Source: Streptomyces albofaciens JCM 4342 (GTDB lineage Bacteria; Actinomycetota; Actinomycetes; Streptomycetales; Streptomycetaceae). Taken from it: a stretch of DNA of 64,000 bases. The notes under the pieces are model-generated. The model did not search any database. It was not told where the DNA came from and saw nothing but the letters and a program-made list of their open reading frames with translations. Positions within the stretch are counted from its first letter, which is position 1. Every line of letters begins with the position of its first letter. The translations under genes and the position numbers were made by a program. Location: NCBI RefSeq assembly GCF_008634025.1, contig NZ_PDCM01000001.1, forward strand, positions 1,230,001-1,294,000. Direction: 5' to 3'. Below, piece by piece: positions 1 through 11,277 of the stretch.

Positions 1-2936
<2,936 letters not shown>

Positions 2937-3010
2937 CAGTTGCTCGCGTCCACTGTGTTTGTTCTGAAGTAACGAACTCGCCTGTGCTGGCTGGAGTTCA
3001 TCTTCATAGT

Positions 3011-3129
3011 GTTTCGGTGGTCATAGCGTTAGGGAAACGCCCGGTTACATTCCGAACCCGGAAGCTAAGCCTTTCAGCGCCGATGGTACTGCAGGGGGGA
3101 CCCTGTGGGAGAGTAGGACGCCGCCGAAC
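3011..3129 (+). rRNA. rrf: 5S ribosomal RNA
   Basis: This is the 5S rRNA that closes the rrn operon, about 75 nt after the 23S end. It starts GTTTCGGTGGTCATAGCG and ends GACGCCGCCGAAC. The two ends pair through TTCGGTGG and CCGCCGAA (helix I), and the loop segment CCGAACCCGGAAGCTAAGCC is conserved. Its length of about 119 nt fits the family. Ends may be off by 1-2 nt. Confidence 0.96.
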
Positions 3130-3138
3130 AATTTTTCC

Positions 3139-3182
3139 GCTCCGGTCCCTGAGCCTTCTGGTTCAGGGACCGGAGCTTTTTT
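3139..3182 (+). terminator. rrn operon intrinsic terminator
   Basis: A long, GC-rich hairpin (GCTCCGGTCCCTGA pairing with TCAGGGACCGGAGC around a short loop) is followed directly by six T residues. It lies 9 nt after the 5S gene and is a textbook Rho-independent terminator. Confidence 0.93.
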
Positions 3183-3204
3183 ATTTGCTCTGACGCAGAG
3201 AACA

Positions 3205-3228
3205 GCCCCGCACCATTCGGTGCGGGGC
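3205..3228 (+). terminator. second stem-loop behind the rrn terminator
   Basis: GCCCCGCACC and GGTGCGGGGC form a perfect 10-bp stem with a 4-nt ATTC loop. No U-tract follows, so it may be a back-up terminator or an RNA-end stabilising hairpin rather than a classical terminator. Confidence 0.55.
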
Positions 3229-3338
3229 ATATTGCGTTCAAGGGGGAGTCCTACCGCTTCCAGCAGGACGGCTCACAGCCGCCCAGCCCCGCCCCGCCCT
3301 CTGCCTGAGCCACATAGATCCGCCCCCATACTCCAACC

Positions 3339-3389
3339 GGACTGCGGACTGCGGACTGCGGACTGCGGACTGCGGACTGCGGACTGCGG
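3339..3389. repeat. 7-bp tandem repeat, 7 copies of GGACTGC
   Basis: Seven perfect head-to-tail copies of the heptamer GGACTGC plus GG. They sit in the 428-bp gene-free stretch between the rrn terminator and the convergent DUF58 gene. Apart from this repeat and the flanking stem-loops, that stretch shows nothing coding. Confidence 0.9.
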
Positions 3390-3523
3390 TCCCCGGCCCC
3401 CCGCCCGGTCTCAGAGAACACAGCCGATCCCAGGCCACTCAGCCACGCGGACAACGACAGAACAGGCACCCGCAGACAGCAGCCTTACGAAACCTCACCC
3501 AGCCTCCCCCAGCCACACGCAAA

Positions 3524-3578
3524 GAAGCCTGCCGCAGACGACCGCGAGCATCGTCGCGGACCGTCCACAGCAGGCTTC
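3524..3578 (-). terminator. nested stem-loop downstream of the DUF58 gene
   Basis: GAAGCCTGC (3524-3532) pairs with GCAGGCTTC (3570-3578). Inside it CCGCGA (3542-3547) pairs with TCGCGG (3554-3559), giving a two-storey hairpin about 33 nt past the stop codon of the minus-strand operon. There is no T-tract. It most likely serves as the 3'-end or terminator structure of the MoxR/DUF58 transcript. Confidence 0.5.
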
Positions 3579-3610
3579 CTACAGCCCAGCCCTGGGGTCC
3601 TTCCTGTCTC

Positions 3611-4921
3611 CTACAGTCGGCCGGCGGCCTTCAGGGAGAGATACGCGTCCGCCAGGTCAGGGGCGAGGCGGGCGGGCGTGGAGTCGATGACCGTAACGCC
3701 GTGACTGCGCAGGCGGTCGGCGCTGCGTCGGCGGGCCGCGCGGGTCTGCTCGGCCGCGGCCGCGGCGTACACGGCCTGCGGCGTGTGCCGGGAAGCGGCC
3801 ATCTCCTCGATGCGGGGATCCGCCACCGCGGCGACGATGACCTCGTTGCGCTGGGTGAGGCCGGGGAGCACGGGCAGCAGGCCTTCCTCCACCGGGGCCG
3901 TGTCGAGGCCGGTGAAGAGGACGATCAGGGAACGGCGCGGCGTGCTGCGGTGAATGGCCGCGGCCAGGCCGCGGGCGTCCGCCTCGACGAGTTCGGGTTC
4001 GAGGGGCGCGAGCGCCTCGGTCAGCGCGGGCAGGAGGTCTCCGGCCGCGCGGCCCTGGACGGAAGCCCGTACCCGGCGGTCGTACGCCAGGAGGTCGACG
4101 CGGTCGCCGGCGCGTGAAGCGAGGGCGGCGAGCAGCAGTGCCGCGTCCATGGAGGCGTCCAGCCGCGGTGTGTCGCCGACCCGGCCGGCCGAGGTGCGGC
4201 CGGTTTCCAGGGCCAGGAGGATGCGGCGGTCGCGTTCCGGGCGCCAGGTGCGGACGGCCACGGTCTGGCGTCGCGCGGTGGCGCGCCAGTCGATGGACCG
4301 GGTGTCGTCGCCGGGCGTGTAGTCGCGGAGGCTGTCGAATTCGGTGCCCTCGCCGCGCGTCAGGATGCTCGTACGACCGTCCAGCTCGCGCAGCCGGGCC
4401 AGCTTGCCGGGCAGGTGCTTGCGGCTGGTGAAGGGCGGCAGGGCGCGCACGGTCCATGGGACGTGGTGGCTGCCTTGGCGCGCGGCCAGGCCGAGCGGGC
4501 CGTAGGAACGGATCGTGACGCGGACGGCGCGGTGGTCGCCGCGACGGGTGGGATGAAGCGCCGTCGTGACGCGGCGCCGCTCGGCGCCGGGAATGCGGAG
4601 CCGGTGGCGGGTGGCCGGGGCCTCCGTGCCGGGGCGGAAGGAACTGGGCGGCCATGCGTCGCGGAGCTGGGCGCGCAGCAGGCGGCGGTCCGGGTTGGTG
4701 ATGGTCAGGTGTGTCTGTGCCGCCTGACCCAGTCGAACAGATGTGTCACCGGTTCGGGTGAACTGGAGCTTCCGCACTGGCGCGGCGAGCGCCAGATCGC
4801 ACAAAATTGCTAGCAGCAGGGCGAGTTGGACGGTGAGGATGCCGGTCCAGCTGGGCAGCAGCAGGCCGACGAAGAGAGCTCCGAGGGCGGAGATGAGTGC
4901 GGTGCGTCCGGTCAGGGCCAC
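3611..4921 (-). CDS. DUF58 domain-containing membrane-anchored protein
   Basis: 436 aa. Two hydrophobic segments (about residues 8-25 and 29-47) place it in the membrane. The DUF58 signature follows at about 192-217, with GEGTEF..LRDYTPGDD and then RSIDWRATAR. The C-terminal half is a VWA-like domain. DUF58 proteins are almost always paired with MoxR AAA ATPases, which are thought to act as chaperones that load or remodel the VWA-type partner; the substrate is unknown. Here it is the last gene of the operon, 8 nt behind the MoxR stop, so translation is probably coupled. The start is GTG; the shine-dalgarno is weak, which also fits coupling. Function beyond the family assignment is inference. 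Confidence 0.93.
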   Translation of the reverse strand: MALTGRTALISALGALFVGLLLPSWTGILTVQLALLLAILCDLALAAPVRKLQFTRTGDTSVRLGQAAQTHLTITNPDRRLLRAQLRDAWPPSSFRPGTEAPATRHRLRIPGAERRRVTTALHPTRRGDHRAVRVTIRSYGPLGLAARQGSHHVPWTVRALPPFTSRKHLPGKLARLRELDGRTSILTRGEGTEFDSLRDYTPGDDTRSIDWRATARRQTVAVRTWRPERDRRILLALETGRTSAGRVGDTPRLDASMDAALLLAALASRAGDRVDLLAYDRRVRASVQGRAAGDLLPALTEALAPLEPELVEADARGLAAAIHRSTPRRSLIVLFTGLDTAPVEEGLLPVLPGLTQRNEVIVAAVADPRIEEMAASRHTPQAVYAAAAAEQTRAARRRSADRLRSHGVTVIDSTPARLAPDLADAYLSLKAAGRL

Positions 4922-4929
4922 GGCTGGTC

Positions 4930-5895
4930 TCAGCGGGGGACGGGAAGGTGGGCGAGGACGGAGTTGATGACGGAGTCGGCGGTGACTCCTTCCATCTCGG
5001 CCTCCGGGCGGAGCTGGACGCGGTGCCGGAGTGTGGGCAGGGCAAGGGCCTTCACGTCGTCGGGGATGACATAGTCGCGGCCGGTGAGCCAGGCCCAGGC
5101 CCGTGAGGTGGAGAGCAGGGCGGTGGCGCCTCGGGGAGAGACGCCGAGGGAGAGCGAGGGGGATTCACGCGTGGCACGGCAGATATCGACGATGTAACCG
5201 GTGACCTCGGGGGATACGGCGGTCTTGGCCACCGCGGCGCGGGCCGCTTCGAGATCGGCGGGACCTGCGACCGGACGCAGGCCGGCCGCGTCGAGGTCGC
5301 GCGGGCTGAAGCCCTGAGCGTGCCGGGCCAGGATGTCGATCTCGTCCTGGCGGGCGGGCAGCGGCACCGTCAGCTTGAGCAGGAACCGGTCGAGTTGGGC
5401 CTCGGGCAGCGGATAGGTGCCCTCGTACTCGACGGGGTTCTGCGTGGCGGCGACGAGGAACGGCTCGGGCAGGGCCCGAGGCGTCCCGTCGACGGTGACC
5501 TGGCGCTCCTCCATGGCTTCGAGCAGGGACGCCTGGGTCTTCGGCGGAGTGCGGTTGATCTCGTCGGCGAGCAGCAGGTTGGTGAAGACCGGGCCGGGCT
5601 GGAAGGAGAACTCCGAGCTGCGCGCGTCGTAGACGAGCGAGCCGGTGACATCGCTCGGCATCAGATCGGGGGTGAACTGAACGCGCTTGGTGTCGAGTTC
5701 CAGGGTCGCCGAGAGCGCGCGTACGAGCAGGGTCTTGGCGACGCCGGGGACGCCTTCGAGCAGGACGTGACCGCGGCAGAGCAGCGCGACGACCAGGCCG
5801 GTGACGGCCGCGTCCTGGCCGACGACGGCCTTGGCGATCTCGGTACGGACGGCCTCCAGGGAGGCTCGGGCGCTGTCAGCTGTCGGGGTGCTCAC
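4930..5895 (-). CDS. MoxR-family AAA ATPase
   Basis: 321 aa, a cytoplasmic AAA+ ATPase of the MoxR/RavA type. Walker A is GVPGVAKT (residues 48-55), Walker B is LLLADE (107-112), and sensor-type motifs ATQNP and LDRF follow, then the C-terminal lid domain. I chose the GTG at 5895 (protein starts MSTPTADSAR) because AGAGAGG lies about 9 nt upstream and the length matches the family; more distal in-frame starts would add a low-complexity Ser/Pro tail read from the shifted DUF4350 frame. It overlaps the 3' end of the DUF4350 gene by 20 nt and precedes the DUF58 gene by 8 nt. It probably remodels the DUF58 partner. Confidence 0.95.
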   Translation of the reverse strand: MSTPTADSARASLEAVRTEIAKAVVGQDAAVTGLVVALLCRGHVLLEGVPGVAKTLLVRALSATLELDTKRVQFTPDLMPSDVTGSLVYDARSSEFSFQPGPVFTNLLLADEINRTPPKTQASLLEAMEERQVTVDGTPRALPEPFLVAATQNPVEYEGTYPLPEAQLDRFLLKLTVPLPARQDEIDILARHAQGFSPRDLDAAGLRPVAGPADLEAARAAVAKTAVSPEVTGYIVDICRATRESPSLSLGVSPRGATALLSTSRAWAWLTGRDYVIPDDVKALALPTLRHRVQLRPEAEMEGVTADSVINSVLAHLPVPR

Positions 5896-7102
5896 GGGGG
5901 ACGTGCCTCTCTGGGGACAGGATGGAATGTTCCAGGTTGTCGAGCTGGTCGGCCAGGGTGACCAGGGCCTTGTCGTCGGCGGGCGGCGGGCCGAAGAGGA
6001 GGGAGTGCAGGGCCGTGCCGGACGCCGCGTCCGCGGGCAGCCGCGCGGCGACGGCCGGAAGAAGGATGTCGGGGGTGTGGGCGTGGGTGGGAGACACGCC
6101 GGTGAGCGGTGCGAGCCGGGTGCGGGCGGCGGCCCGTAGGACGGCGGCGGCCCGGTCGCGTGCGCCGGCCTGCTCGTAGAGGCGGGCGTGCCCCTCCGTG
6201 GTCTCGGCGGCGGGGACGGTGACCGGCAGGCGCTCGGGGACGAGCGGGCCGAGCCGACGGGCCCGCCAGATGCCGGCCAGTGCGGCGGCGATGAGGAGCT
6301 GGAGCAGCGCCCAGCTCCAGCCGGAGGGGATGAGGTCGAAGAAGCTGCGCCGGCCGTCCTGCGTGGACGAAGGGTCGCTGACGGAGGGGAGGTACCAGAC
6401 CAGATGCTTGTGCGAACCGAGCAGTTGCAGGGCGAGCGAGGCGTTGCCGCGCTCGGCGAGCCGGTGGTTGTAGAGGATGTCGGGGGCGCCGAGAAGCACG
6501 GTGTCGCCACCGGCCTTGGACGGCAGACGCAGCAGGGTGGCCTTGCCGCTGCTGGGGTAGCAGCGGTCGGCGCCGGGAGCGGATGCCGAGTAGCGCAGGC
6601 CGCCGAGTTCCGCGTCGCCGGCGTTCCGGGCGGCGGGCAGCGCGCAGTTCGGGTCGAGCGGCCGCACCTCGGCGGGCACCCCGGCCTCGGTGCCGGGAGC
6701 GAAGACGTCCAGTGCGGGCGAGCCGGGAGCGAGCAGGATGGTCCGGCCGGTCGCGCGCCCGGTGGCCTGGTGGAGGGTGTCCAGCTGGCGGCGGGTCAGC
6801 AGATCGGGGTCGGCGACCAGCACGGTGGTGTCGGGGCCGGCCGCGGCGGCGGCCTCCTCCGTGGTGGTCACGACACGGGTGTCGACGCCGCGGTCGGCGA
6901 GGAGCGCGGCGACGGCCCCGCTGCCGTAGCGGTCCACCGACCGGGGGTCGAGACGTCCGTGCTGGTCCCCGGAGCGCAGCAGGGCGAGGCCGAGCCCGCC
7001 CAGGACGAGGACGAGAAGACCGGCGAGCAGCCCGCGCGAGCGGGTCCACAGGCGGCGGCCGGTGGGTGCGAGAGATGTCGTGGCAGTGGTGGTGGCGCTC
7101 AT
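5876..7102 (-). CDS. DUF4350 domain-containing membrane protein
   Basis: 408 aa. An N-terminal membrane segment (about 24-43) is followed by the DUF4350 region, an extracytoplasmic GATase-like fold. This includes the DRYGSGAVAALLADRG stretch and a run of short beta-like segments (TVLVADPD, TILLAPG). A second membrane helix lies near residue 260-280 and a cytoplasmic tail ends in the last 100 residues. It overlaps the upstream DUF4129 gene by 4 nt (ATGA) and the downstream MoxR gene by 20 nt, so all are one transcript. DUF4350 proteins recur beside MoxR/DUF58/DUF4129 genes in actinobacteria; the biochemical role is not established. Confidence 0.9.
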   Translation of the reverse strand: MSATTTATTSLAPTGRRLWTRSRGLLAGLLVLVLGGLGLALLRSGDQHGRLDPRSVDRYGSGAVAALLADRGVDTRVVTTTEEAAAAAGPDTTVLVADPDLLTRRQLDTLHQATGRATGRTILLAPGSPALDVFAPGTEAGVPAEVRPLDPNCALPAARNAGDAELGGLRYSASAPGADRCYPSSGKATLLRLPSKAGGDTVLLGAPDILYNHRLAERGNASLALQLLGSHKHLVWYLPSVSDPSSTQDGRRSFFDLIPSGWSWALLQLLIAAALAGIWRARRLGPLVPERLPVTVPAAETTEGHARLYEQAGARDRAAAVLRAAARTRLAPLTGVSPTHAHTPDILLPAVAARLPADAASGTALHSLLFGPPPADDKALVTLADQLDNLEHSILSPERHVPREHPDS

Positions 7103-7803
7103 GTGCCGCTCCGGTCGAGGGCGGTCGCGGCGCTGGCCGGCTGGGGCTTGCTGTGCTGCAGGTCGGTGTCGAGGCTGCTCAGGAGGGCGTACTCCCGTTC
7201 CGTACCGGGACGCCCGCCGTATGTGACGTCATCGAACGTACGGGCGGCCGTGCGCAGGCGCTCGGCATGGGCGGGCAGCATCCGGCCGGCCTCCGTCGCG
7301 GCCTCGTCGGCGGTGCGCCCGGGGCCCGGGGTGAGCAGGGCCCGTTCCTCCAAAGCGAGGACGAGACCCCGCATCCGCTCCTGCACCGCCTCGGTCCAGC
7401 GCCTGTCGGCAGCGTGCTGTTCAGCGGCGGCGCGGTGTTCCGCGGCCGTCCGGGGACGGTCCCCGAAGAGCGTGCCGCCCCCCGAGGTGGGGGTGCGGCG
7501 CAGGGCGCCCAGCCGGAGCCGCAGGGCGACGACGAGCAGTACGACGACGAGGACGACGGCGATGAGCCCGGTCCAGCCGCCCGGCGTGGCTCCGGCAGCG
7601 GCGTCGAAGAGATCGCCGATGCGCTCCCAGAACCAGTTCAGGGCACGCTGGAGCAGGTTCGGGTCGTTCTGGTGGTACCGCGGATCGGAAAGCTCGCGTT
7701 CGGCCGCCTCACGGGCGGGCACACGCGGAATCGTCACTGGTCCGTCGTCGCCGGAACCCGTCGCCAGACGGACGAGCACGGCGGTTCTCCCCCCAACCGT
7801 CAC
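7099..7803 (-). CDS. DUF4129 domain-containing membrane protein
   Basis: 234 aa. One strong membrane helix lies at about 74-96, and a C-terminal DUF4129 domain follows, with the RRWTEAVQERMRGL and ALLTPGPGRTADE stretches typical of the family. DUF4129 is often fused to or beside transglutaminase-like proteins in MoxR operons. The start is GTG at 7803, only 4 nt after the stop of the preceding membrane-protein gene; the end overlaps the DUF4350 start by 4 nt. The long N-terminal region before the helix (with the ELSDPRYHQNDP motif) is predicted extracytoplasmic. Function unknown. Confidence 0.9.
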   Translation of the reverse strand: MTVGGRTAVLVRLATGSGDDGPVTIPRVPAREAAERELSDPRYHQNDPNLLQRALNWFWERIGDLFDAAAGATPGGWTGLIAVVLVVVLLVVALRLRLGALRRTPTSGGGTLFGDRPRTAAEHRAAAEQHAADRRWTEAVQERMRGLVLALEERALLTPGPGRTADEAATEAGRMLPAHAERLRTAARTFDDVTYGGRPGTEREYALLSSLDTDLQHSKPQPASAATALDRSGT

Positions 7804-7807
7804 CGCA

Positions 7808-9262
7808 TCAGCTTCCCGGTGTGGGGCCGGCGGGGCCCTGGCCGGTGCTGTCCGGCCCGGTGCCGTGCGGGCCGGGAGCCCCCGGCCCGGGGACGTCCGC
7901 GCCGTAGCCGGGCAGGCCGGCGGCGCGGGCGAGCTCCAGGTCGAGCGCCTCGCGGCGGATCCGCTGGTCCATGTAGAGGAGCGCCGTGACGCCCGCGCTG
8001 ATGGGGTAGGTGACCGCGGAAGTGATCACGGAGCCGATGCCCAGCACGGTCAGGAACGTCCAGCCGGCACCGCCCGCGCCCTCGGTCCACGCCGTCATGC
8101 CCTCGCCGCTGACGAGGACGGCGACGATCGTGGCCGGGATCTGGACGATCATCCCGACGACGATGATCAGCAGGTACGTCAGGAGCTGCACGCCCAGGAC
8201 CCGCCACCACGCGCCCCGCACGAGCTTGGCCGAGCGCCGCATGGAGGCGATGACGCCCTGCTTCTCCAGCATCAGCGCCGGGGCGGCGAGGCTGAAGCGG
8301 ACCCACAGCCAGACGCCCACGACGGCCGCGCCCAGCCCGCCGAGCAGGGTGAGCAGGACACCGGCAGCGGCCGGGCCCACCGCGGTGACGATGATGCCGG
8401 GCACCATGCCCAGGAGGATCACGGCCGAGAAGATCAGGGGCAGCAGGAGCAGCAGCCCGAGCAGCCGCGGCAGCCGGCTCCGGGCGTCCCGCCAGGCCTC
8501 GCCCGTCGACACGGAACGGCCCAGGACGGCCCGGCTGACGACGATGGTGAGCAGCGCGGTGACGATGATCGTGCCGAGCAGTCCGATGAGCGAGGTGAGG
8601 GCGCTGCCGATGAGGGTGTTGTCGACCGCGTCCATGGCTTCGCTCAGGGAGGCGTCGGGATTGTTGTCCAGCGCGGAGAAGTCCCCGGCGTTGCGGAACC
8701 AGAGGCCGGTGACGATCGTGTTCGCGGCCTGCGCGACGACCGCCACGACCAGCGAGATGCCGAGGACGGTGCGCCAGTGGGCGCGCATGGTGGAGACGGC
8801 GCCGTCGAGGATCTCGCCGACGCCGAGCGGGCGGAGCGGGATCACACCCGGCTTCGCGGCGGGCGGCGGCGCCCAGGGCGCCCCCCAGCCCGGCCTTCCG
8901 CCCCAGCCCGGCTGACCGCCCCCACCGGGCTGCTGTCCGCCCCAGCCGCCTTGTCCGCCGGGTCCGCCCGGCCCGCCGCGGCCGGGGCCGCCGGTGGGCG
9001 CGGACCACTGGCCGGGGGGAGGCTGCTCCTTGGACCACTGCGGCGGGACCGAGGAGTCGCCGGACGCACCGGCGCCGGCCGGGCCCGCTGGTTCCGCGGG
9101 GCCTGCCGTACCGGTGGAACCGGCCGGGTCGGCCGGGGCATCCGCTCCGGCCCGGTCCGCGGCTCCGGTCTCGTCCGTGGCGGGCCGGCCCTGTGCGGTG
9201 CGGTCCGGCTCGTCGGAGGGGGAGGATCCGGGCGAGGCCCAGCCCGGAGAGTTGTTCATCAT
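7808..9262 (-). CDS. polytopic membrane protein, glycerophosphodiesterase membrane-domain-like
   Basis: 484 aa, first gene of the five-gene minus-strand operon. Residues 1-135 are Pro/Gly/Ala-rich and predicted disordered. From about 140 on there are six or more hydrophobic segments of the type found in proteins annotated as glycerophosphoryl diester phosphodiesterase membrane-domain proteins; no catalytic phosphodiesterase domain is present. The start is MMNN: GAAGGAG sits 2 nt before the first ATG and 5 nt before the second, so the second ATG may be the real start. The C-terminus is again Pro/Gly-rich. The promoter is expected in the 167-bp divergent gap to mtnA. Role unknown. Confidence 0.85.
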   Translation of the reverse strand: MMNNSPGWASPGSSPSDEPDRTAQGRPATDETGAADRAGADAPADPAGSTGTAGPAEPAGPAGAGASGDSSVPPQWSKEQPPPGQWSAPTGGPGRGGPGGPGGQGGWGGQQPGGGGQPGWGGRPGWGAPWAPPPAAKPGVIPLRPLGVGEILDGAVSTMRAHWRTVLGISLVVAVVAQAANTIVTGLWFRNAGDFSALDNNPDASLSEAMDAVDNTLIGSALTSLIGLLGTIIVTALLTIVVSRAVLGRSVSTGEAWRDARSRLPRLLGLLLLLPLIFSAVILLGMVPGIIVTAVGPAAAGVLLTLLGGLGAAVVGVWLWVRFSLAAPALMLEKQGVIASMRRSAKLVRGAWWRVLGVQLLTYLLIIVVGMIVQIPATIVAVLVSGEGMTAWTEGAGGAGWTFLTVLGIGSVITSAVTYPISAGVTALLYMDQRIRREALDLELARAAGLPGYGADVPGPGAPGPHGTGPDSTGQGPAGPTPGS

Positions 9263-9429
9263 CGCTCCTTCATGATTCCCGCCCGTTCGAACGGCCGGGT
9301 TCCGACGTCCGCAGTGCCTGTCATCGTGTCATGGCGCGGGGGCGCGCGTCCCCGGGCCCTTGTCCGGAGGGGCGCCCTTGCACGGGCGAACCCTTCTGCT
9401 CCGCCCGTCGTCGGCGGCAGACTGGGCGG

Positions 9430-10602
9430 ATGGCCGATCGCTACGAGAAGTCCGAGGCGGGCGCCGACGCTCCCGTGGTTCCGTCACTGCGTTGGGAGGA
9501 GCTTCCCGAGGGGCCCGTACTGGTTCTCCTCGACCAGACACGGCTGCCGGCCGAAGAGATCGAACTGGTGTGTACGGATGTTCCGGCGTTGGTGCAGGCG
9601 ATCCGCACGCTGGCTGTGCGCGGCGCTCCGTTGCTGGGCATCGCGGGTGCGTACGGAGTCGCCCTCGCCGCGGCACGGGGATTCGACGTGGCCGACGCGG
9701 CCGACACCCTGGCGCACGCCCGCCCGACGGCGGTCAACCTCGGATACGGCGTGGGGCGGGCCGCCGACGCGTACCGGGCCGCGGTCGAGGGCGGCGCGGA
9801 CCGTGAGACGGCCGCCGCCGCGGCACTGGCCGAGGCGCGGGCCGTACACGCCGAGGACGCCGAGGCCAGCACCAAGATGGCCGCGCACGGGCTGGCGCTG
9901 CTGGGCGAGCTGCTGCCCGGCGGCGGACACCGCATACTCACCCACTGCAACACCGGGGCCCTGGTGTCCGGTGGCGAGGGAACCGCCCTGGCGGTGGCGC
10001 TGGCGGCGCACCGGGCCGGGGAGCTGCGGAGGCTGTGGGTCGACGAGACGCGGCCGCTCCTGCAGGGCGCGCGGCTGACCGCGTATGAGGCGGCGCGTAC
10101 GGGCATGCCGTACACCCTGCTCGCGGACGGGGCGGCCGGGTCGCTCTTCGCGGCGGGCGAGGTGGATGCCGTACTGATCGGCGCGGACCGGATCACGGCG
10201 GACGGCTCGGTCGCCAACAAGGTGGGGAGCTATCCGCTGGCCGTGCTGGCCCGCTACCACCACGTACCGTTCGTGGTGGTGGCGCCGACGAGCACGGTGG
10301 ACCTGGAGACGGCGGACGGCGCGCTCATCGAGGTGGAGCAGCGGCCCGGGCACGAGGTGACGGAAATCGCGGCACCGTATGTGCCCGGGGCCGGGACGGA
10401 GGCCGGCACCGGGGTGCCGGTGGCTCCGCTGGGCGCGCTGGCCTACAACCCGGCCTTCGACGTGACGCCGGCCGAGCTGGTGACGGCGATCGTCACGGAG
10501 GCCGGAGTGGTCTCGCCGGTCACTCCGGGCGGCCTCGCGGAGCTGTGTTCCACGTCACGATTGGGTAAGTCACGATCAGGTAATGGGATGATGGCCGAAT
10601 GA
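9430..10602 (+). CDS. mtnA: S-methyl-5-thioribose-1-phosphate isomerase
   Basis: 390 aa. It converts 5-methylthioribose 1-phosphate to 5-methylthioribulose 1-phosphate in methionine salvage. The family motifs are present: RGAPLLGIAGAYG, the catalytic Cys in THCNTG (Cys173), DETRPLLQGARLTAYE, and the catalytic Asp in IGADRI (Asp253). The ATG at 9430 (MADRYEK) fits the family N-terminus; there is no clear ribosome binding site. The protein has a tail of about 20 residues past the usual end (LCSTSRLGKSRSGNGMMAE), and its stop overlaps the mtrA start in an ATGA. This links a metabolic gene translationally to a two-component regulator. Confidence 0.95.
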   Translation: MADRYEKSEAGADAPVVPSLRWEELPEGPVLVLLDQTRLPAEEIELVCTDVPALVQAIRTLAVRGAPLLGIAGAYGVALAAARGFDVADAADTLAHARPTAVNLGYGVGRAADAYRAAVEGGADRETAAAAALAEARAVHAEDAEASTKMAAHGLALLGELLPGGGHRILTHCNTGALVSGGEGTALAVALAAHRAGELRRLWVDETRPLLQGARLTAYEAARTGMPYTLLADGAAGSLFAAGEVDAVLIGADRITADGSVANKVGSYPLAVLARYHHVPFVVVAPTSTVDLETADGALIEVEQRPGHEVTEIAAPYVPGAGTEAGTGVPVAPLGALAYNPAFDVTPAELVTAIVTEAGVVSPVTPGGLAELCSTSRLGKSRSGNGMMAE

Positions 10603-11276
10603 AGGGACGCGTCCTGGTCGTCGACGACGACACCGCACTGGCAGAGATGCTCGGCATCGTGCTGCGCGGCGAAGGCTTTGAACCGTCGTTCGTCTCCGAC
10701 GGGGACAAGGCGCTCGCCGCCTTCCGGGAGACCAAGCCGGACCTCGTGCTGCTCGACCTCATGCTGCCCGGGAGGGACGGCATAGAGGTGTGCCGGCTGA
10801 TCCGGGCCGAGTCCGGTGTACCGATCGTCATGCTGACCGCGAAGAGTGACACGGTCGACGTGGTGGTCGGCCTGGAGTCGGGGGCGGACGACTACATCGT
10901 CAAGCCGTTCAAGCCCAAGGAGCTGGTGGCCCGCATCAGGGCCCGGCTGCGCCGCTCGGAGGAGCCGGCGCCCGAGCAGCTGGCCATCGGTGATCTCGTC
11001 ATCGACGTGGCGGGCCACTCGGTCAAGCGCAACGGCCAGTCGATAGCGCTCACGCCGCTGGAGTTCGACCTGCTGGTGGCGCTCGCCCGCAAGCCGTGGC
11101 AGGTGTTCACCCGCGAGGTGCTGCTGGAGCAGGTCTGGGGCTACCGGCACGCCGCCGACACGCGGTTGGTGAACGTGCACGTACAGCGGCTGCGCTCCAA
11201 GGTCGAGAAGGACCCGGAGCGCCCGGAGATCGTGGTGACGGTACGCGGCGTCGGCTATAAGGCCGGGCCCAGCTGA
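10599..11276 (+). CDS. mtrA: response regulator MtrA (OmpR/PhoB family)
   Basis: 225 aa. The receiver domain (1-118) has the acidic pair Asp9/Asp10, phospho-acceptor Asp53 (LLDLMLPG), Thr80 and Lys102. The winged-helix DNA-binding domain fills 130-222 (LTPLEFDLLVALA, RLVNVHVQRLRSK, VRGVGYKAG). In actinobacteria MtrA controls cell-wall, division, development and secondary-metabolism genes. It overlaps mtnA by 4 nt, and mtrB starts 1 nt after its stop. The conserved mtrA-mtrB-lpqB order makes the assignment secure. Confidence 0.97.
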   Translation: MKGRVLVVDDDTALAEMLGIVLRGEGFEPSFVSDGDKALAAFRETKPDLVLLDLMLPGRDGIEVCRLIRAESGVPIVMLTAKSDTVDVVVGLESGADDYIVKPFKPKELVARIRARLRRSEEPAPEQLAIGDLVIDVAGHSVKRNGQSIALTPLEFDLLVALARKPWQVFTREVLLEQVWGYRHAADTRLVNVHVQRLRSKVEKDPERPEIVVTVRGVGYKAGPS

Positions 11277-11277
11277 C

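Noticed and set aside
6188..10078. 1296-codon plus-strand open frame opposite the DUF4350/DUF4129/membrane-protein genes and over mtnA
   Set aside because: Low-complexity Arg/Gly/Ala composition typical of a GC-rich shadow frame; the opposite-strand or other-frame genes have clear domains.
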